From assembly GCF_050948175.1 (NCBI RefSeq), contig NW_027490134.1, positions 1,240,001 to 1,304,000 of the forward strand: a stretch of DNA of 64,000 nt. The letters run 5' to 3'. The first letter of the stretch is position 1, and every line of letters begins with the position of its first letter. Positions 38,451-53,700 of the stretch are shown one piece after another. This stretch comes from Xylocopa sonorina. Lineage: Eukaryota; Arthropoda; Insecta; Hymenoptera; Apidae. Made by a program: the position numbers and the translations under genes. The notes beneath the pieces are model-generated. The model saw only the letters and a list, made by a program, of their open reading frames with translations. It made no database searches and was not told the DNA's origin.

Positions 38451-39108
38451 GGAAGGAAGTATAGCATTTACATTCTTTTGAAGTGAATACGGGGTATACA
38501 TGACACTTCGCACTGGATACTATATCTTATCATGAAACATAGATGTAAGATGCGATATCGCGTTTTAAGCAGTATTAGAACACTACTGCTACGATACGTA
38601 GACATCTGCAAACGCTATTTCCTAGTATGGAAGTGTCCATTTACTTTCTTCTGAAGAGAATACGAAGTATACGTGACATTTCGCAATGAATATTATCTCT
38701 TATCGTGAAACATAGAAATGAGATGCCATATCGCGTTTTAAGAAGCATGAGAACTCTATTGCTTCGATACGTAGCTATCTGGAGACGCTATTTCCTAGCA
38801 AGGAAGTGTCGCATTTACATTCTTTTGAAGTGAATACGGGATATACATGACACTTCGCAATGGATATTATATTTTATCATGAAACACAGAAAGGAGATGC
38901 GATATCGCGTTTTAAGAAGCACTAGTACTCTATTGCTACGATACGTTGATATCTGGAGACGCTATTTCCTAGCAAGCAAGTGTCGCATTTACATTCTCTT
39001 GAAGTGAATACCGGGTATACATGACACTTCGCAATGGATATTATATCTCATCATGAAACATAGAAGTAAGATGCGATATCGCGTTTTAAGCAGTATTAGA
39101 ACACTATT
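37581..39108 (+). repeat. Five-monomer repeat, two copies (step 869 bp)
   Basis: The stretch starting 'aggaaggaagtatagc' at 37,581 recurs at 38,450. The offset is 869 bp, five monomers minus one base, because one monomer has 'gtgtccattt' for 'gtgtcgcattt' (173 bp). The second copy is nearly identical until about 39,108, where 'ctatttcttcgatacggag' begins a different order. Confidence 0.82.
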
Positions 39109-41010
39109 TCTTCGATACGGAGACATCTGCAAACGCTATTTCCTAGCAAGGTATTGTCGCATTTACTTTCTTTTGAAGTGAATACGAGGATTACATAACA
39201 CTGCACATTGAATATTATATCTTATCATGAAACATAGAAATGAGATGCGATATCGCTTTTTGAGAAGCATTAGAACTTTCTTGCTTCGATACTTAGACAT
39301 CCGCTAACGCTATTTACTAGCACGGAACTGTTACATTTACATTCATTTGATGTGTATCCGAGGTATACATGACACTTCGCAATGAATATTGTATCTCATC
39401 ATGAAACATAGGAATGAGATGCGATATGACGATTTAAGAAGCATTAGAACTCTATTGCTTCGATACGTAGACATCTGCAAACGCTACTACCTACCAAGGA
39501 AGTGTCGCATTTACATTCTTTTCAAATGAATACGAGGGATACATAACACTGCACAATGAATATTATATCTTATCATGAAACATAGAAACGAGATGCGATA
39601 GGACGATTAAAGAAGCATTAGAACTCTATTGCTTCGATACGTAGACATCTGCGAACGCTACTTCCTAGGAAGGAAGTGTAGCATTTATATTCTTTTCAAG
39701 TGAATACGAGGTATACATAACACTGCACAATGAATATTGTATCTTATCATGAAACATAGAAATGAGATGCGATATCGCGATTTAAGAAGCATTAGAACAC
39801 TATTGCTTCGATAGGTAGACATCTGCAAACGCTATATCCTAGCAAGGAAGTGTCGCATTTACATTCATTTGAAGTGTATGCGAGGTGTACATGACACTTC
39901 GCAGTGAATGCTATATATTATCATGAAAGATAGAAATGAGATGCGATATCGCGATTTAAGGAGTATTAGAACACTATTTCTTCGATACGGAGATATCTGC
40001 AAACGCTATTTCCTAGCAAGGTATTGTCGCATTTACTTTCTTTTGAAGTGAATACGAGGAGTACATAACACTGCACATTGAATATTATATCTTATCATGA
40101 AACATAGGAATGAGATGCGATATCGCTTTTTGAGAAGCATTAGAACTCTATTGCTTGGATACGTAGACGCCTCCAATCTCTATTTCCTAGCAAGAAAGTG
40201 TCGCATTTACATTCATTTGAAGTGTATGCGAGGTATACATGACACTCCGCAGTGATTATTATATATTATCATGAAGCATAGAAATGAGAAGCAATATGGC
40301 GATTTAAGAAGCATTAGATCACTATTGCTTCGATACGTAGACATCTGCAAACGGTACTTCCTAGCAAGGTAGTGTCGCATTTATATTCTTTTGAAAGGAA
40401 TACGAGGTACACATGACACTCCGCAATGAATATTATATCCTATCATGAAACGTAGATATGAGATGCGATATGACGATTTAAGAAGCATTAGAACTCTATT
40501 GCTTCGATACGTAGACATCTGCAAACGCTATTTCCTAGCAAGGAAGTGTCGCATTTACATTCATTTGAAGTGTATGCGAGGTATACATAACACTGCACAA
40601 TGAATATTATATCTTATCATGATACATAGAAATGAGATGCGATATGACGATTTAAGAAGCATTAGAAATCTATTGCTTCGATACGTAGACATCTGCAAAC
40701 GCTGCTTCCTAGGAAGGAAGTGTAGCATTTACATTCTTTTCAAGTGAATACGAGGTATACATAACACTGCACAATGAATATTATATCATATCATTAAACA
40801 TAGAAATGAGATGCGATATCGCGATTTAAGAATCATTAGAACACTATTGCTTCGATACGTAGACATCTGCAAACGCTATTTCCCAGCAAGGAAGTGTCGC
40901 AGTTACATTCATTTGAAAGGAATACGAGGTATATATGACACATCGCAATGAATATTATATCATATCACGAAACGTAGATATGAGATGCGATATCGCTTTT
41001 TCAGGAGCAA
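39109..41010 (+). repeat. D mosaic segment, shared with 47.1-49.2 kb
   Basis: This segment matches 47,109 onward at +8,000 bp, then at +8,174 bp after about 39,490, so the downstream copy has one extra monomer. Markers are 'gcaaggtattgtcgc', 'gcacggaactgttac' and 'cgctactacctaccaagg'. Within it, about 40,190-41,000 is also a copy of 35,842-36,652 (offset 4,348 bp), giving three copies of that stretch. Confidence 0.8.
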
Positions 41011-42410
41011 TAGAACTCTATTGCTTCGGTACGGTGCCATCTGCAAGCGCTATTTCCTAGCAAGGAAGTGTCGCATTTACATTCTTTTGAAGTGAATACG
41101 GGGTATACATGACACTTCGTAATGAATATTTTATCTTATCATGAAACACAGAAATGATATGCGGCATCTCGTTTTAAGAAGCATTAGAGCTCTATTGTTT
41201 CGATACGTAAACACCTGGAAACGCTATTTTCTAGCAAGGAAGTGTCGCATTTACATACTTTTGAAGTGAATAAGAGCCATACAAGACACTTCGCATTGAA
41301 TATGACATCTTATCGTGAAACATAGAAATGAGATGCCATATCGCGTTTTAAGAAGCATTAGAACTCTATTGTTACGATACGTAGATATCTGTAGGCGCTA
41401 TTTCCTAGCAAGGAAGTGTCGCATTTACATTCTTTTGAAGTGAATACGGGGTATACATGACACGTCGCACTGGATATTATATCTTATCATGAAACATAGA
41501 TGTAAGATGCGATATCGCGTTTTAAGCAGTATTAGAACACTATTGCTACGATACGTAGACATCTGCAAACGCTATTTCCTAGTATGGAAGTGTTCATTTA
41601 CTTTCTTCTGAAGAGAATACGAAGTATACGTGACATTTCGCAATGGATATTATCTCTTATCGTGAAACATAGAAATGAGATGCCATATCGCGTTTTAAGA
41701 AGCATGTGAACTCTATTGCTTCGATACGTAGCTATCTGGAGACGCTATTTCCTAGCAAGGAAGTGTCGCATTTACATTCTTTTGAAGTGAATGTAGCTGT
41801 ACATGACTCCTCGCAATGAATATTATATCTTATCACATAACATTGAATTGAGATGCGATATCGCGATATAAGAAGCACTAGAACTCTATTGCTACTATAC
41901 GTAGACATCTGCAAACGCTATCTCCTGGCAAGGAAGTGTCGCGTTTACATTCTTTTGAAGTGAACACGAGGTACACATAACACTCCACAATGAATACTAT
42001 ATCTTACCATAAAACATATATTAAAGAGATGTAATATGGCGATTTAAGAAGCATTAGAACTCTATAGCTTCGATACGTAGACATCGGCAAACGCTACTTC
42101 CTAGCAAGGAAGTGTCGCATTTACATTCTTTTGAAAGGTATACGAGGTCTACATGACACTTCGCAATGAATATTATATCTTGTCAGGAAACGTGGATATG
42201 AGATGCGGTATGACGATTTAGGAAGCATTGGAACTCCATTGCTTCGATACGTAGACATCTGCAAACGCTATTTCCTAGCAAGGAAGTGTCGTATTTACAT
42301 TCTTTTGAGGTGAATACGAGGTAAACATAACACTGCACAATGAATATTATATCTTATCATGAAACATAGAAATGAGATGCGGTATGACAATTTATGAAGC
42401 ATTGGAACTC
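41011..42410 (+). repeat. D mosaic segment; part recurs 18 monomers downstream
   Basis: About 41,050-41,740 recurs at 44,182-44,872 at an offset of 3,132 bp. Markers are 'gcggcatctcgtt', 'gtaaacacctggaaacgc' and 'tgtaggcgctatttcc'. The monomers after about 41,780 are more divergent; one at 41,942-42,117 is 176 bp, owing to extra bases in 'acatatattaaagagatg'. Confidence 0.77.
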
Positions 42411-44190
42411 TGGTGCTACGACCCGTATACATCTACAAATGCTACTTCCTAGCAAGGAAGTGTCGCATTTACATTCTTTTGAAGTGAATACGAGGTATAA
42501 ATGACACTTCGCAATGAATATTATATCTTATCATGAAACATGGAAATGAGATGCGATATGGCGATTTGAGAAGCATTGGATCTCAATGGTTTCGATACAG
42601 ACATATCTGGGAACGTTATTTCCTAGAAAGGAAGTGTCGCTTTTACAATCATTTGAAGTGAATGCGATGAATACATGGCTCTTCGCAATGAATATTATAT
42701 GTTATCATGAAACATAGAAATGAAATGCGATATCGCGATTCAGGAGGCACTAAATCTCTATTGCTTCGATACGGAGACATCTGCAAACGCTATTTCCTAG
42801 CAAGGAAGTGTCGCATTTACATTCTTTTGAAGTGAATACGACGTATAGATAACACTGCACAATGACTATTATATCTTATCACGAAACATAGAAATGAGAT
42901 GCGATATCGCGTTTTAAGAAGCATCAGAACACTATTGCTACGATACGTAGACATCTGCAAACGCTATTTCCTGGCAAGGAATTGTCGCATTTACATTCAT
43001 TTGATGTGTATGCGAGGTATACATGACACTACGCAATGAATATTATATACTATCATGAAACATAGAAAGGAGAATCGATGTCGCGTTTTGAGAAGCATTA
43101 GAGCACTAATTCTACGATACGTAGACATCTGCAAACGCTATTTCCTAGCAAGGAAGTGTCGCGTTTACATTCTTTTGAAGTGAATACGAGGTATACATAA
43201 TACTCCACAATGAATATTACATCTTATCATGAAACATAGAAATGAGATGCGATATCGCGATTTAAGAAGCTTTGGAATTCTATTGCTTCGATACGTAGAC
43301 ATCTGCAAACGCTACTTCCTAGCAAGGAAGTGTCGCATTTACATTCATTTGAAGTGTATGCAAGGTATACATGACACTACTCGATGAATATTATATACTA
43401 TCATGAAACATATAAATGAGAAACGCTGTCGCGTTTTGAGAAGCATTAGAGCACTAATGCTACGATACGTAGACATCTGCAAACGCTATTTCTTAGCAAG
43501 GATGTGTCGCATTTACATTCGTTTGAAGTGTATGCGAGGTATACGTGTCACTTCGCAATGAATATTATATATTATCATGAAACATAGAAATGAGATGCGA
43601 TATCGCGAATTATCAAGATTTAGAACTCTATTGCTTCGATACGTAGACGTCTGCAAACGCCGTTTCCCAGCAAGGAAGTGTCCGCATTTACATTCTTTTG
43701 AAGCGAATACGAGGTATACATAACACTCCACAATGAATATTATATATTATCATGAAACATAGTAATGAGTAGCGATATCGCGTTTTGAGATGCATTAAAA
43801 CGCTAATTCTACGATACGTAGACACCTGCAAACGCTATTTCGTAGCATGAAAGCGTCCATTTACTTTCGTTTGAAGAGAATACGAAGTATACGTGACATT
43901 TAGCAATGAATATTATCTCTTATCGTGAAACATAGAAATGAGATGCCATATCGCGTTTTAAGAAGCATGAGAACTCTATTGCTTCGATACGTAGATATCT
44001 GGAAACGCTATTTCCTAGCAAGCAAGTGTCGCATTTACACTCTTTTGAAGTGAATACGGGGTATACATGACACTTCGCACTGGATATTATATCTTATCAT
44101 GAAACATAGAAGTAAGATGCGATATCGCGTTTTAAGCAATATTAGAACACTATTGCTACGATACGTAGACATCTGCAAACGCTATTTCCT
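42411..44190 (+). repeat. Older copy of part of the 21-monomer HOR
   Basis: The order of markers 'cgtatacatctacaaatg', 'tttcgatacagacatatctg', 'gattcaggaggcactaaatc', 'gagaatcgatgtcgcg' and 'gcgaattatcaagatttag' is that of 52,680-54,400, at an offset near 10,260 bp. Single-base differences and small indels, such as an extra C in 'gtgtccgcattt' near 43,680, make it less identical than the two tandem copies are to each other. Confidence 0.82.
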
Positions 44191-46180
44191 AGCAAGGAAG
44201 TGTCGCATTTACATTCTTTTGAAGTGAATACGGGGTATACATGACACTTCGTAATGAATGTTTTATCTTATCATGAAACATAGAAATGATATGCGGCATC
44301 TCGTTCTAAGAAGCATTAGAGCTCTATTGTTTCGATACGTAAACACCTGGAAACGCTATTTTCTAGCAAGGAAGTGTCGCACTTACATGCTTTTGAAGAG
44401 AATAAGAGCCATACAAGACTCTTCGCATTGAATATGACATCTTATCGTGAAACATAGAAATGAGATGCCATATCGCGTTTTAAGAAGCGTTAGAACTCTA
44501 TTGTTACGATACGTAGATATCTGTAGGCGCTATTTCCTAGCAAGGAAGTGTCGCATTTACATTCTTTTGAAGTGAATACGGGGTATACATGACACTTCGC
44601 ACTGGATATTATATCTTATCATGAAACATAGATGTAAGATGCGATATCGCGTTTTAAGCAGTATTAGAACACTATTGCTACGATACGTAGACATCTGCAA
44701 ACGCTATTTCCTAGTATGGAAGTGTCCATTTACTTTCTTCTGAAGAGAATACGAAGTATACGTGACATTTCGCAATGAATATTATCTCTTATCGTGAAAC
44801 ATAGAAATGAGATGCCATATCGCGTTTTAAGAAGCATGAGAACTCTATTGCTTCGATACGTAGATATCTGGAAACGCTATTTCCTAGCAAGCAAGTGTCG
44901 CATTTACACTCTTTTGAAGTGAATACGGGGTATACATGACACTTCGCACTGGATATTATATCTTATCATGAAACATAGAAGTAAGATGCGATATCGCGTT
45001 TTAAGCAGTATTAGAACACTATTGCTACGATACGTAGACATCTGCAAACGCTATTTCTTAGCATGGATGTGTCCATTTACTTTCTTCTGAAGAGAATGCG
45101 AAGTATACGTGACATTTCGCAATGAATATTATCTCTTATCGTGAAACATAGAAATGAGATGCCATATCGCGTTTTAAGAAGCATGAGAACTCTATCGCTA
45201 CGATACGTAGATATCTGGAGACGCTATTTACCAGCAAGGATGTGTCGCATTTACATTCTTTTGATATGAGTACGATGTATACATTGCTCATCGCAATGAA
45301 TATTATATCTTATCACGAAACATTGAATTGAGATGCGATATCGCGATTTAAGAAGCATTAGAACTACATTGCTACGGAACGTGGATATCTGGAGACGCTA
45401 TTTCCTATCATGGAAGTGTCGCATTTACATTCTTTTGAAGTGAATACGAGGTATACATGACACTTCGCAATGGATATTATATTTTATCATGAAACATAGA
45501 AATGTGATGCGACATCGCGTTTTAAGAAGCATTAGAACCCTTTTGCTACGATACGTAGATATCTGTAGGCGCTATTTCCTAGCAAGGAAGTGTCACATTT
45601 ACATTCTTTCGAAATGAATACGGGTATACATGACAATTCGCAATGGATATTATACCTTATCATGAAACGTAGAATTGAGGTGCGACATCTCGTTTTAAGA
45701 AGCTTTAGAACTCTATTGTTTCGGTACGTAGACATCTGGAAACGCTATTGCCTAGCAAGGAAGTGTCGCATTTACATTCTTTTGTAGTGAATACGAGAAA
45801 TACATAACACTGCCCAATGAATATTATATCATATCATGAAACATAGGAATGAGATGCGATATCGCGATTATGAAGCATTAGAACTCTATTGCTACGATAC
45901 GTAGACATCGGCAAACTCTATTTCCTATCAAGGAAGTGTCGCATTTACATTCTTTGGAAGTGAATTCGAGGTATACATAACACACCACATTGAATATTAT
46001 ATCTTGTCATGAGACTTAGGAATGAGATGTGATAGCGCGTTGTAAGAAGCATTAGAACTATATTGCTTCGGTCTGTAGACATCTGGAAACACAATTTCCT
46101 AGAAAGGAAGTGTCGCATTTACATTCAATTGAAGCGTAGACGAGCAATACATAACTCTTCGCAATGAATATTATATCTAA
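44191..46180 (+). repeat. D mosaic segment, joints between several HOR pieces
   Basis: About 44,191-44,872 copies 41,059-41,740. About 45,070-45,345 is the piece later seen at 58,095-58,380 ('acattgctcatcgcaatg'). About 45,590-45,940 resembles 51,340-51,690 ('gtagtgaatacgagaaatac'), and from about 45,945 it follows 52,380 onward ('cttaggaatgagatgtgatag'). At least three joins therefore lie within 2 kb. Confidence 0.75.
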
Positions 46181-47050
46181 TCATGAAACATACAAATGAG
46201 ATGCGATATTTCGTTCTAACAAGCATTAGAACTCTATTGCTACGACACGTATACATCTACAAATGCTACTTCCTAGCAAGGAAGTGTCGCATTTACATTC
46301 TTTTGAAGTGAATACGAGGTATAAATGTCACTTCGCTATGAATATTATATCTTATCATGAAACATGGAAATGAGATGCGATATGGCGATTTGAGAAGCAT
46401 TGGATCTCAATGGTTTCGATACAGTCATATCTGGGAACGTTATTTCCTAGAAAGGAAGTGTCGCTTTTACAATCATTTGAAGTGAATGCGATGAATACAT
46501 GGCTCTTCGCAATGAATATTATATGTTATCATGAAACATAGAAATGAAATGCGATATCGCGATTCAGGAGGCACTAAATCTCTATTGCTTCGATACGGAG
46601 ACATCCGCAAACGCTATTTCCTAGCAAGGAAGTGTCGCATTTACATTCTTTTGAAGTGAATACGACGTATAGATAACACTGCACAATGACTATTATATCT
46701 TATCACGAAACATAGAAATGAGATGCGATATCGCGTTTTAAGAAGCATCAGAACACTATTGTTTCGATACGTAGACATCTGCAAACGCTATTTCCTGGCA
46801 AGGAATTGTTGCATTTACATTCATTTGATGTGTATGCGAGGTATACATGACACTACGCAATGAATATTATATACTATCATGAAACATAGAAAGGAGAATC
46901 GATGTCGCGTTTTGAGAAGCATTAGAACTCTAATGCTACGATACGTAGTCATCTGCAAACGCTTTTTCTTGGCAAGGACATGTCGCGTTTACATTCTTTT
47001 GAAGTGAATACGCGGTATACATAACACTCCACAATGAATATTATATCTTA
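46181..47050 (+). repeat. Second older copy of part of the 21-monomer HOR
   Basis: This stretch follows 52,620-53,450 in order and markers ('tttcgatacagtcatatctg', 'gattcaggaggcactaaatc', 'gagaatcgatgtcgcg'). It then leaves that order at about 47,050 and joins the 'gcaaggtattgtcgc' segment. With the copies at 42.4 kb, 52.6 kb and 56.3 kb and the partial ones at 59.5 and 62.5 kb, this stretch is the most repeated part of the right half. Confidence 0.78.
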
Positions 47051-50000
47051 TCACGAAACGTAGAAATGAGATGCGATATCGCGATTTAAGGAGTATTAGA
47101 ACACTATTTCTTCGATACGGAGACATCTGCAAACGCTATTTCCTAGCAAGGTATTGTCGCATTTACTTTCTTTTGAAGTGAATACGAGGATTACATAACA
47201 CTGCACATTGAATATTATATCTTATCATGAAACATAGAAATGAGATGCGATATCGCTTTTTGAGAAGCATTAGAACTTTCTTGCTTCGATACTTAGACAT
47301 CCGCAAGCGCTATTTACTAGCACGGAACTGTTACATTTACATTCATTTGATGTGTATCCGAGGTATACATGACACTTCGCAATGAATATTGTATCTCATC
47401 ATGAAACATAGGAATGAGATGCGATATGACGATTTAAGAAGCATTAGAACTCTATTGCTTCGATACGTGGACATCTGCAAACGCTATTTCCCAGCAAGGA
47501 AGTGTCGCAGTTACATTCATTTGAAAGGAATACGAGGTATATATGACACATCGCAATGAATATTATATCATATCATGAAACGTAGATATCAGATGCGATA
47601 TGACGAACTAAGAAGAATTAGAACTCTATTGCTTCGATACGTAGACATCTGCAAACGCTACTACCTACCAAGGAAGTGTCGCATTTACATTCTTTTCAAG
47701 TGAATACGAGGAATACATAACACTGCACAATGAATATTATATCTTATCATGAAACATAGAAACGAGATGCGATAGGACGATTAAAGAAGCATTAGAACTC
47801 TATTGCTTCGATACGTAGACATCTGCGAACGCTACTTCCTAGGAAGGAAGTGTAGCATTTATATTCTTTTCAAGTGAATACGAGGTATACATAACACTGC
47901 ACAATGAATATTGTATCTTATCATGAAACATAGAAATGAGATGCGATATCGCGATTTAAGAAGCATTAGAACACTATTGCTTCGATAGGTAGACATCTGC
48001 AAACGCTATTTCCTAGCAAGGAAGTGTCGCCTTTACATTCATTTGAAGTGTATGCGAGGTGTACATGACACTTCGCAGTGAATGCTATATATTATCATGA
48101 AACATAGAAATGAGGTGCGATATCGCGATTTAAGGAGTATTAGAACACTATTTCTCCGATACGGAGATATCTGCAAACGCTATTTCCTAGCAAGGTATTG
48201 TCGCATTTACTTTCTTTTGAAGTGAATACGAGGAGTACATAACACTGCACATTGAATATTATATCTTATCATGAAACATAGGAATGAGATGCGATATCGC
48301 ATTTTGAGAAGCATTAGAACTCTATTGCTTGGATACGTAGACGCCTCCAATCTCTATTTCCTAGCAAGAAAGTGTCGCATTTACATTCATTTGAAGTGTA
48401 TGCGAGGTATACATGACACTCCGCAGTGATTATTATGTATTATCATGAAGCATAGAAATGAGAAGCAATATGGCGATTTAAGAAGCATTAGATCACTATT
48501 GCTTCGATACGTAGACATCTGCAAACGGTACTTCCTAGCAAGGTAGTGTCGCATTTATATTCTTTTGAAAGGAATACGAGGTATACATGACACTCCGCAA
48601 TGAATATTATATCCTACCATGAAACGTAGATATGAGATGCGATATGACGATTTAAGAAGCATTAGAACTCTATTGCTTCGATACGTAGACATCTGCAAAC
48701 GCTATTTCCTAGCAAGGAAGTGTCGCATTTACATTCATTTGAAGTGTATGCGAGGTATACATAACACTGCACAATGAATATTATATCTTATCATGAAACA
48801 TAGAAATGAGATGCGATATGACGATTTAAGAAGCATTAGAAATCTATTGCTTCGATACGTAGACATCTGCAAACGCTACTTCCTAGGAAGGAAGTGTAGC
48901 ATTTACATTCTTTTCAAGTGAATACGAGGTATACATAACACTGCACAATGAATATTATATCATATCATTAAACATAGAAATGAGATGCGATATCGCGATT
49001 TAAGAATCATTAGAACACTATTGCTTCGATACGTAGACATCTGCAAACGCTATTTCCCAGCAAGGAAGTGTCGCAGTTACATTCATTTGAAAGGAATACG
49101 AGGTATATATGACACATCGCAATGAATATTATATCATATCACGAAACGTAGATATGAGATGCGATATGACGAACTAAGAAGAATTAGAAATCTATTGCTT
49201 CGATACGTAGACATCTGCAAACGCTACTACCTACCAAGGAAGTGTCGCATTTACATTCTTTTCAAGTGAATACGAGGTATACATAACACTGCACAATGAA
49301 TATTATATCTTATCATGAAACATAGAAACGAGATGCGATATGACGATTTAAGAAGCATTAGAAATCTACTGCTTCGATACGTAGACATCTGCAAACGCTA
49401 CTTCCTAGGAAGGAAGTGTAGCATTTACATTCTTTTCAAGTGAATACGAGGTATACATAACACTGCACAATGAATATTATATCATATCATTAAACATAGA
49501 ATTGAGATGCGATATCGCGATTTAAGAATCATTAGAGCACTATTGCTTCGATACGTAGACATCTGCAAACGCTATTTCCCAGCAAGGAAGTGTCGCAGTT
49601 ACATTCATTTGAAAGGAATACGAGGTATATATGACACATCGCAATGAATATTATATCATATCATGAAACGTAGATATGAGATGCAATATGACGATTTAAG
49701 AAGCATTAGAAAACTATTGCTTCGATACGTAGACATCTGCAAACGCTACTTCCCAGCAAGGAAGTGTCACATTTACATTCCTTTGAAAGGAATAGGAGGT
49801 ATACATGACACTTCGCAAGTAATATTATATCTTATCATGAAACATAGAAATGAGATACGATATGGCGATTTAAGAAGAATTAGTGCACTAATGCTTCGAT
49901 ACGTAGACATCTGCAAACGCCATTTCCCAGCAAGGAAGTGTCGCAGTTACATTCTTTTGAAAGGAATACGAGGTATACATGTCACATCGCAATGAATATT

Positions 50001-50760
50001 ATATCATATCATGAAACGTAGATATGAGATGCGATATGACGATTTAAGAAGCATTAGAACCCTATTGCCTCGATACGTAGACATCTGCAAACGCTATTTC
50101 CTAGGAAGGAAGTATAGCATTTACATTCTTTTGAAGTGAATACGGGGTATACATGACACTTCGCACTGGATACTATATCTTATCATGAAACATAGATGCA
50201 AGATGCGATATCGCGTTTTAAGCAGTATTAGAACACTACTGCTACGATACGTAGACATCTGCAAACGCTATTTCCTAGTATGGAAGTGTCCATTTACTTT
50301 CTTCTGAAGAGAATACGAAGTATACGTGACATTTCGCAATGAATATTATCTCTTATCGTGAAACATAGAAATGAGATGCCATATCGCGTTTTAAGAAGCA
50401 TGAGAACTCTATTGCTTCGATACGTAGCTATCTGGAGACGCTATTTCCTAGCAAGGAAGTGTCGCATTTACATTCTTTTGAAGTGAATACGGGATATGCA
50501 TGACACTTCGCAATGGATATTATATTTTATCATGAAACACAGAAAGGAGATGCGATATCGCGTTTTAAGAAGCACTAGTACTCTATTGCTACGATACGTT
50601 GATATCTGGAGACGCTATTTCCTAGCAAACAAGTGTCGCATTTACATTCTCTTGAAGTGAATACCGGGTATACATGACACTTCGCAATGGATATTATATC
50701 TCATCATGAAACATAGAAGTAAGATGCGATATCGCGTTTTAAGCAGTATTAGAACACTAT
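47051..50760 (+). repeat. D mosaic segment: second copies of 39.1-41.0 and 35.9-38.4 kb
   Basis: About 47,060-49,190 corresponds to 39,060-41,000, with one monomer gained near 47,470-47,640. From about 48,393 the same sequence is also the second copy of 35,871-38,450 (offset 12,522 bp), which continues to 50,972. The two source segments overlap here, so an earlier array already contained both orders. Confidence 0.8.
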
Positions 50761-53700
50761 TGCTACGATACGTAGACATCTGCAAACGCGATTTCCTAGC
50801 AAGGAAGTGTCGCATTTACATCCATTTGAAGTATAGACGAGATATACATAACACTGCACAATGAATATTGTATCTTATCATGAAACATAGAAATGAGATG
50901 CGATATGGCGATTTAAGAAGCATTAGAACACTATTGTTTCGATACGTAGACATCTGCAAACGCTACTTCCTAGCAAGGAAGTGTCGCATTTACATTCTTT
51001 TGAAAGGTATACGAGGTCTACATGACACTTCGCAATGAATATTATATCTTGTCAGGAAACGTGGATATGAGATGCGGTATGTCGATTTAGGAAGCATTGG
51101 AACTCTAGTGCTTCGATACGTAGACATCTGCAAACGCTATTTCCTAGCAAGGAAGTGTCGCATGTACATTCAATTGAAGTGTATGCGAGGTACACATGGC
51201 ACTTCGCAATGAATATTATATCGTATCATGAAACATAGAAATGAGATGCGATATCGCTTTTTCAGGGGCAATAGAACTCTATTGCTTCGGTACGGTGCCA
51301 TCTGCAAGCGCTATTTCCTAGCAAGGAAGTGTCGCATTTACATTCTTTTGAAGTGAATACGGGTATACATGACAATTCGCAATGGATATTATATCTTATC
51401 ATGAAGCGTAGAATTGAGGTGCGACATCTCGTTTTAAGAAGCTTTAGAACTCTATTGTTTCGGTACGTAGACATCTGGAAACGCTATTGCCTAGCAAGGA
51501 AGTGTCGCATTTACATTCTTTTGTAGTGAATACGAGAAATACATAACACTGCCCAATGAATATTATATCATATCATGAAACATAGGAATGAGATGCGATA
51601 TCGCGATTAAGAAGCATTAGAACTCTATTGCTACGATACGTAGACATCGGCAAACTCTATTTCCTATCAAGGAAGTGTCGCATTTACATTCTTTTGAATT
51701 GAATACGAGGTATACATAACACTCCACATTGAATATTATATCTTATCATGAAGCGTAGAACTGAGATGCGATATCGCGTTTGAAGAAGCTTCAGAAGTCA
51801 ATTGTTTCGATACAAAGACATCTGCAAACGCTATTTCCTAGCAAGGAAGCGTCACATTTACATTCTTTTGATGTGAATACGAGACATACATAACACTGCA
51901 CAATGAATATTATATCTTGTCATGAAACATAGAAATGAGATGCGATATCGCGATTTAAGAAGCATTAGTACTCTATTGCTACGATACGTAGAAATCTGAC
52001 ATCGCTATTTCCTAGCAAGGAAATATCGGGTTTGCATTCTTTTGAAGTGAATACGAGGTATTCATAACACTCCACAATGAATATTATATCTTATCATGAA
52101 ACATAGAAATGAGATGTGATATCGCGTTTTAACGAGCACTAGAACTCTATTGCTACGATACATAGACATTTGCCAACGCTATTTCCTAGCATGAAAGTGT
52201 CGCATTTACATTCATTTGAAGTGTGTGCGAGGTATACATGACACTTCGTCATGAATATTATATCGTGTCATGATACATAGAAATGTGATGCGATATCGCG
52301 TTTTGAGAAGCATTAGAATTCCATTGCTACGATACGTAGACATCTGCAAACGCTATTCCCTAGCATGGAAGTGTCGCATTTACATTCTTTGGAAGTGAAT
52401 TCGAGGTATACATAACACACCACATTGAATATTATATCTTATCATGAGACTTAGGAATGAGATGTGATAGCGCGTTGTAAGAAGCATTAGAACTATATTG
52501 CTTCGGTCTGTAGACATCTGGAAACACAATTTCCTAGAAAGGAAGTGTCGCATTTACATTCAATTAAAGCATAGACGAGCAATACATAACACTTCGCAAT
52601 GAATATTATATCTAATCATGAAACATACAAATGAGATGCGATATTTCGTTCTAACAAGCATTAGAACTCTATTGCTACGACACGTATACATCTACAAATG
52701 CTACTTCCTAGCAAGGAAGTGTCGCATTTACATTCTTTTGAAGTGAATACGAGGTATAAATGACACTTCGCAATGAATATTATGTCTTATCATGAAACAT
52801 GGAAATGAGATGCGATATGGCGATTTGAGAAGCATTGGATCTCAATGGTTTCGATACAGACATATCTGGGAACGTTATTTCCTAGAAAGGAAGTGTCGCT
52901 TTTACAATCATTTGAAGTGAATGCGATGAATACATGGCTCTTCGCAGTGAATATTATATGTTATCATGAAACATAGAAATGAAATGCGATATCGCGATTC
53001 AGGAGGTACTAAATCTCTATTGCTTCGATACGGAGACATCTGCAAACGCTATTTCCTAGCAAGGAAGTGTCGCATTTACATTCTTTTGAAGTGAATACGA
53101 CGTATAGATAACACTGCACAATGACTATTATATCTTATCACGAAACATAGAAATGAGATGCGATATCGCGTTTTAAGAAGCATCAGAACACTATTGCTAC
53201 GATACGTAGACATCTGCAAACGCTATTTCCTGGCAAGGAATTGTCGCATTTACATTCATTTGATGTGTATGCGAGGTATACATGACACTACGCAATGAAT
53301 ATTATATACTATCATGAAACATAGAAAGGAGAATCGATGTCGCGTTTTGAGAAGCATTAGAGCACTAATTCTACGATACGTAGACATCTGCAAACGCTAT
53401 TTCCTAGCAAGGAAGTGTCGCGTTTACATTCTTTTGAAGTGAATACGAGGTATACATAATACTCCACAATGAATATTACATCTTATCATGAAACATAGAA
53501 ATGAGATGCGATATCGCGATTTAAAAAGCTTTGGAATTCTATTGCTTCGATACGTAGACATCTGCAAACGCTACTTCCTAGCAAGGAAGTGTCGCATTTA
53601 CATTCATTTGTAGTGTATGCAAGGTATACATGACACTACTCGATGAATATTATATACTATCATGAAACATATAAATGAGAAACGCTGTCGCGTTTTGAGA

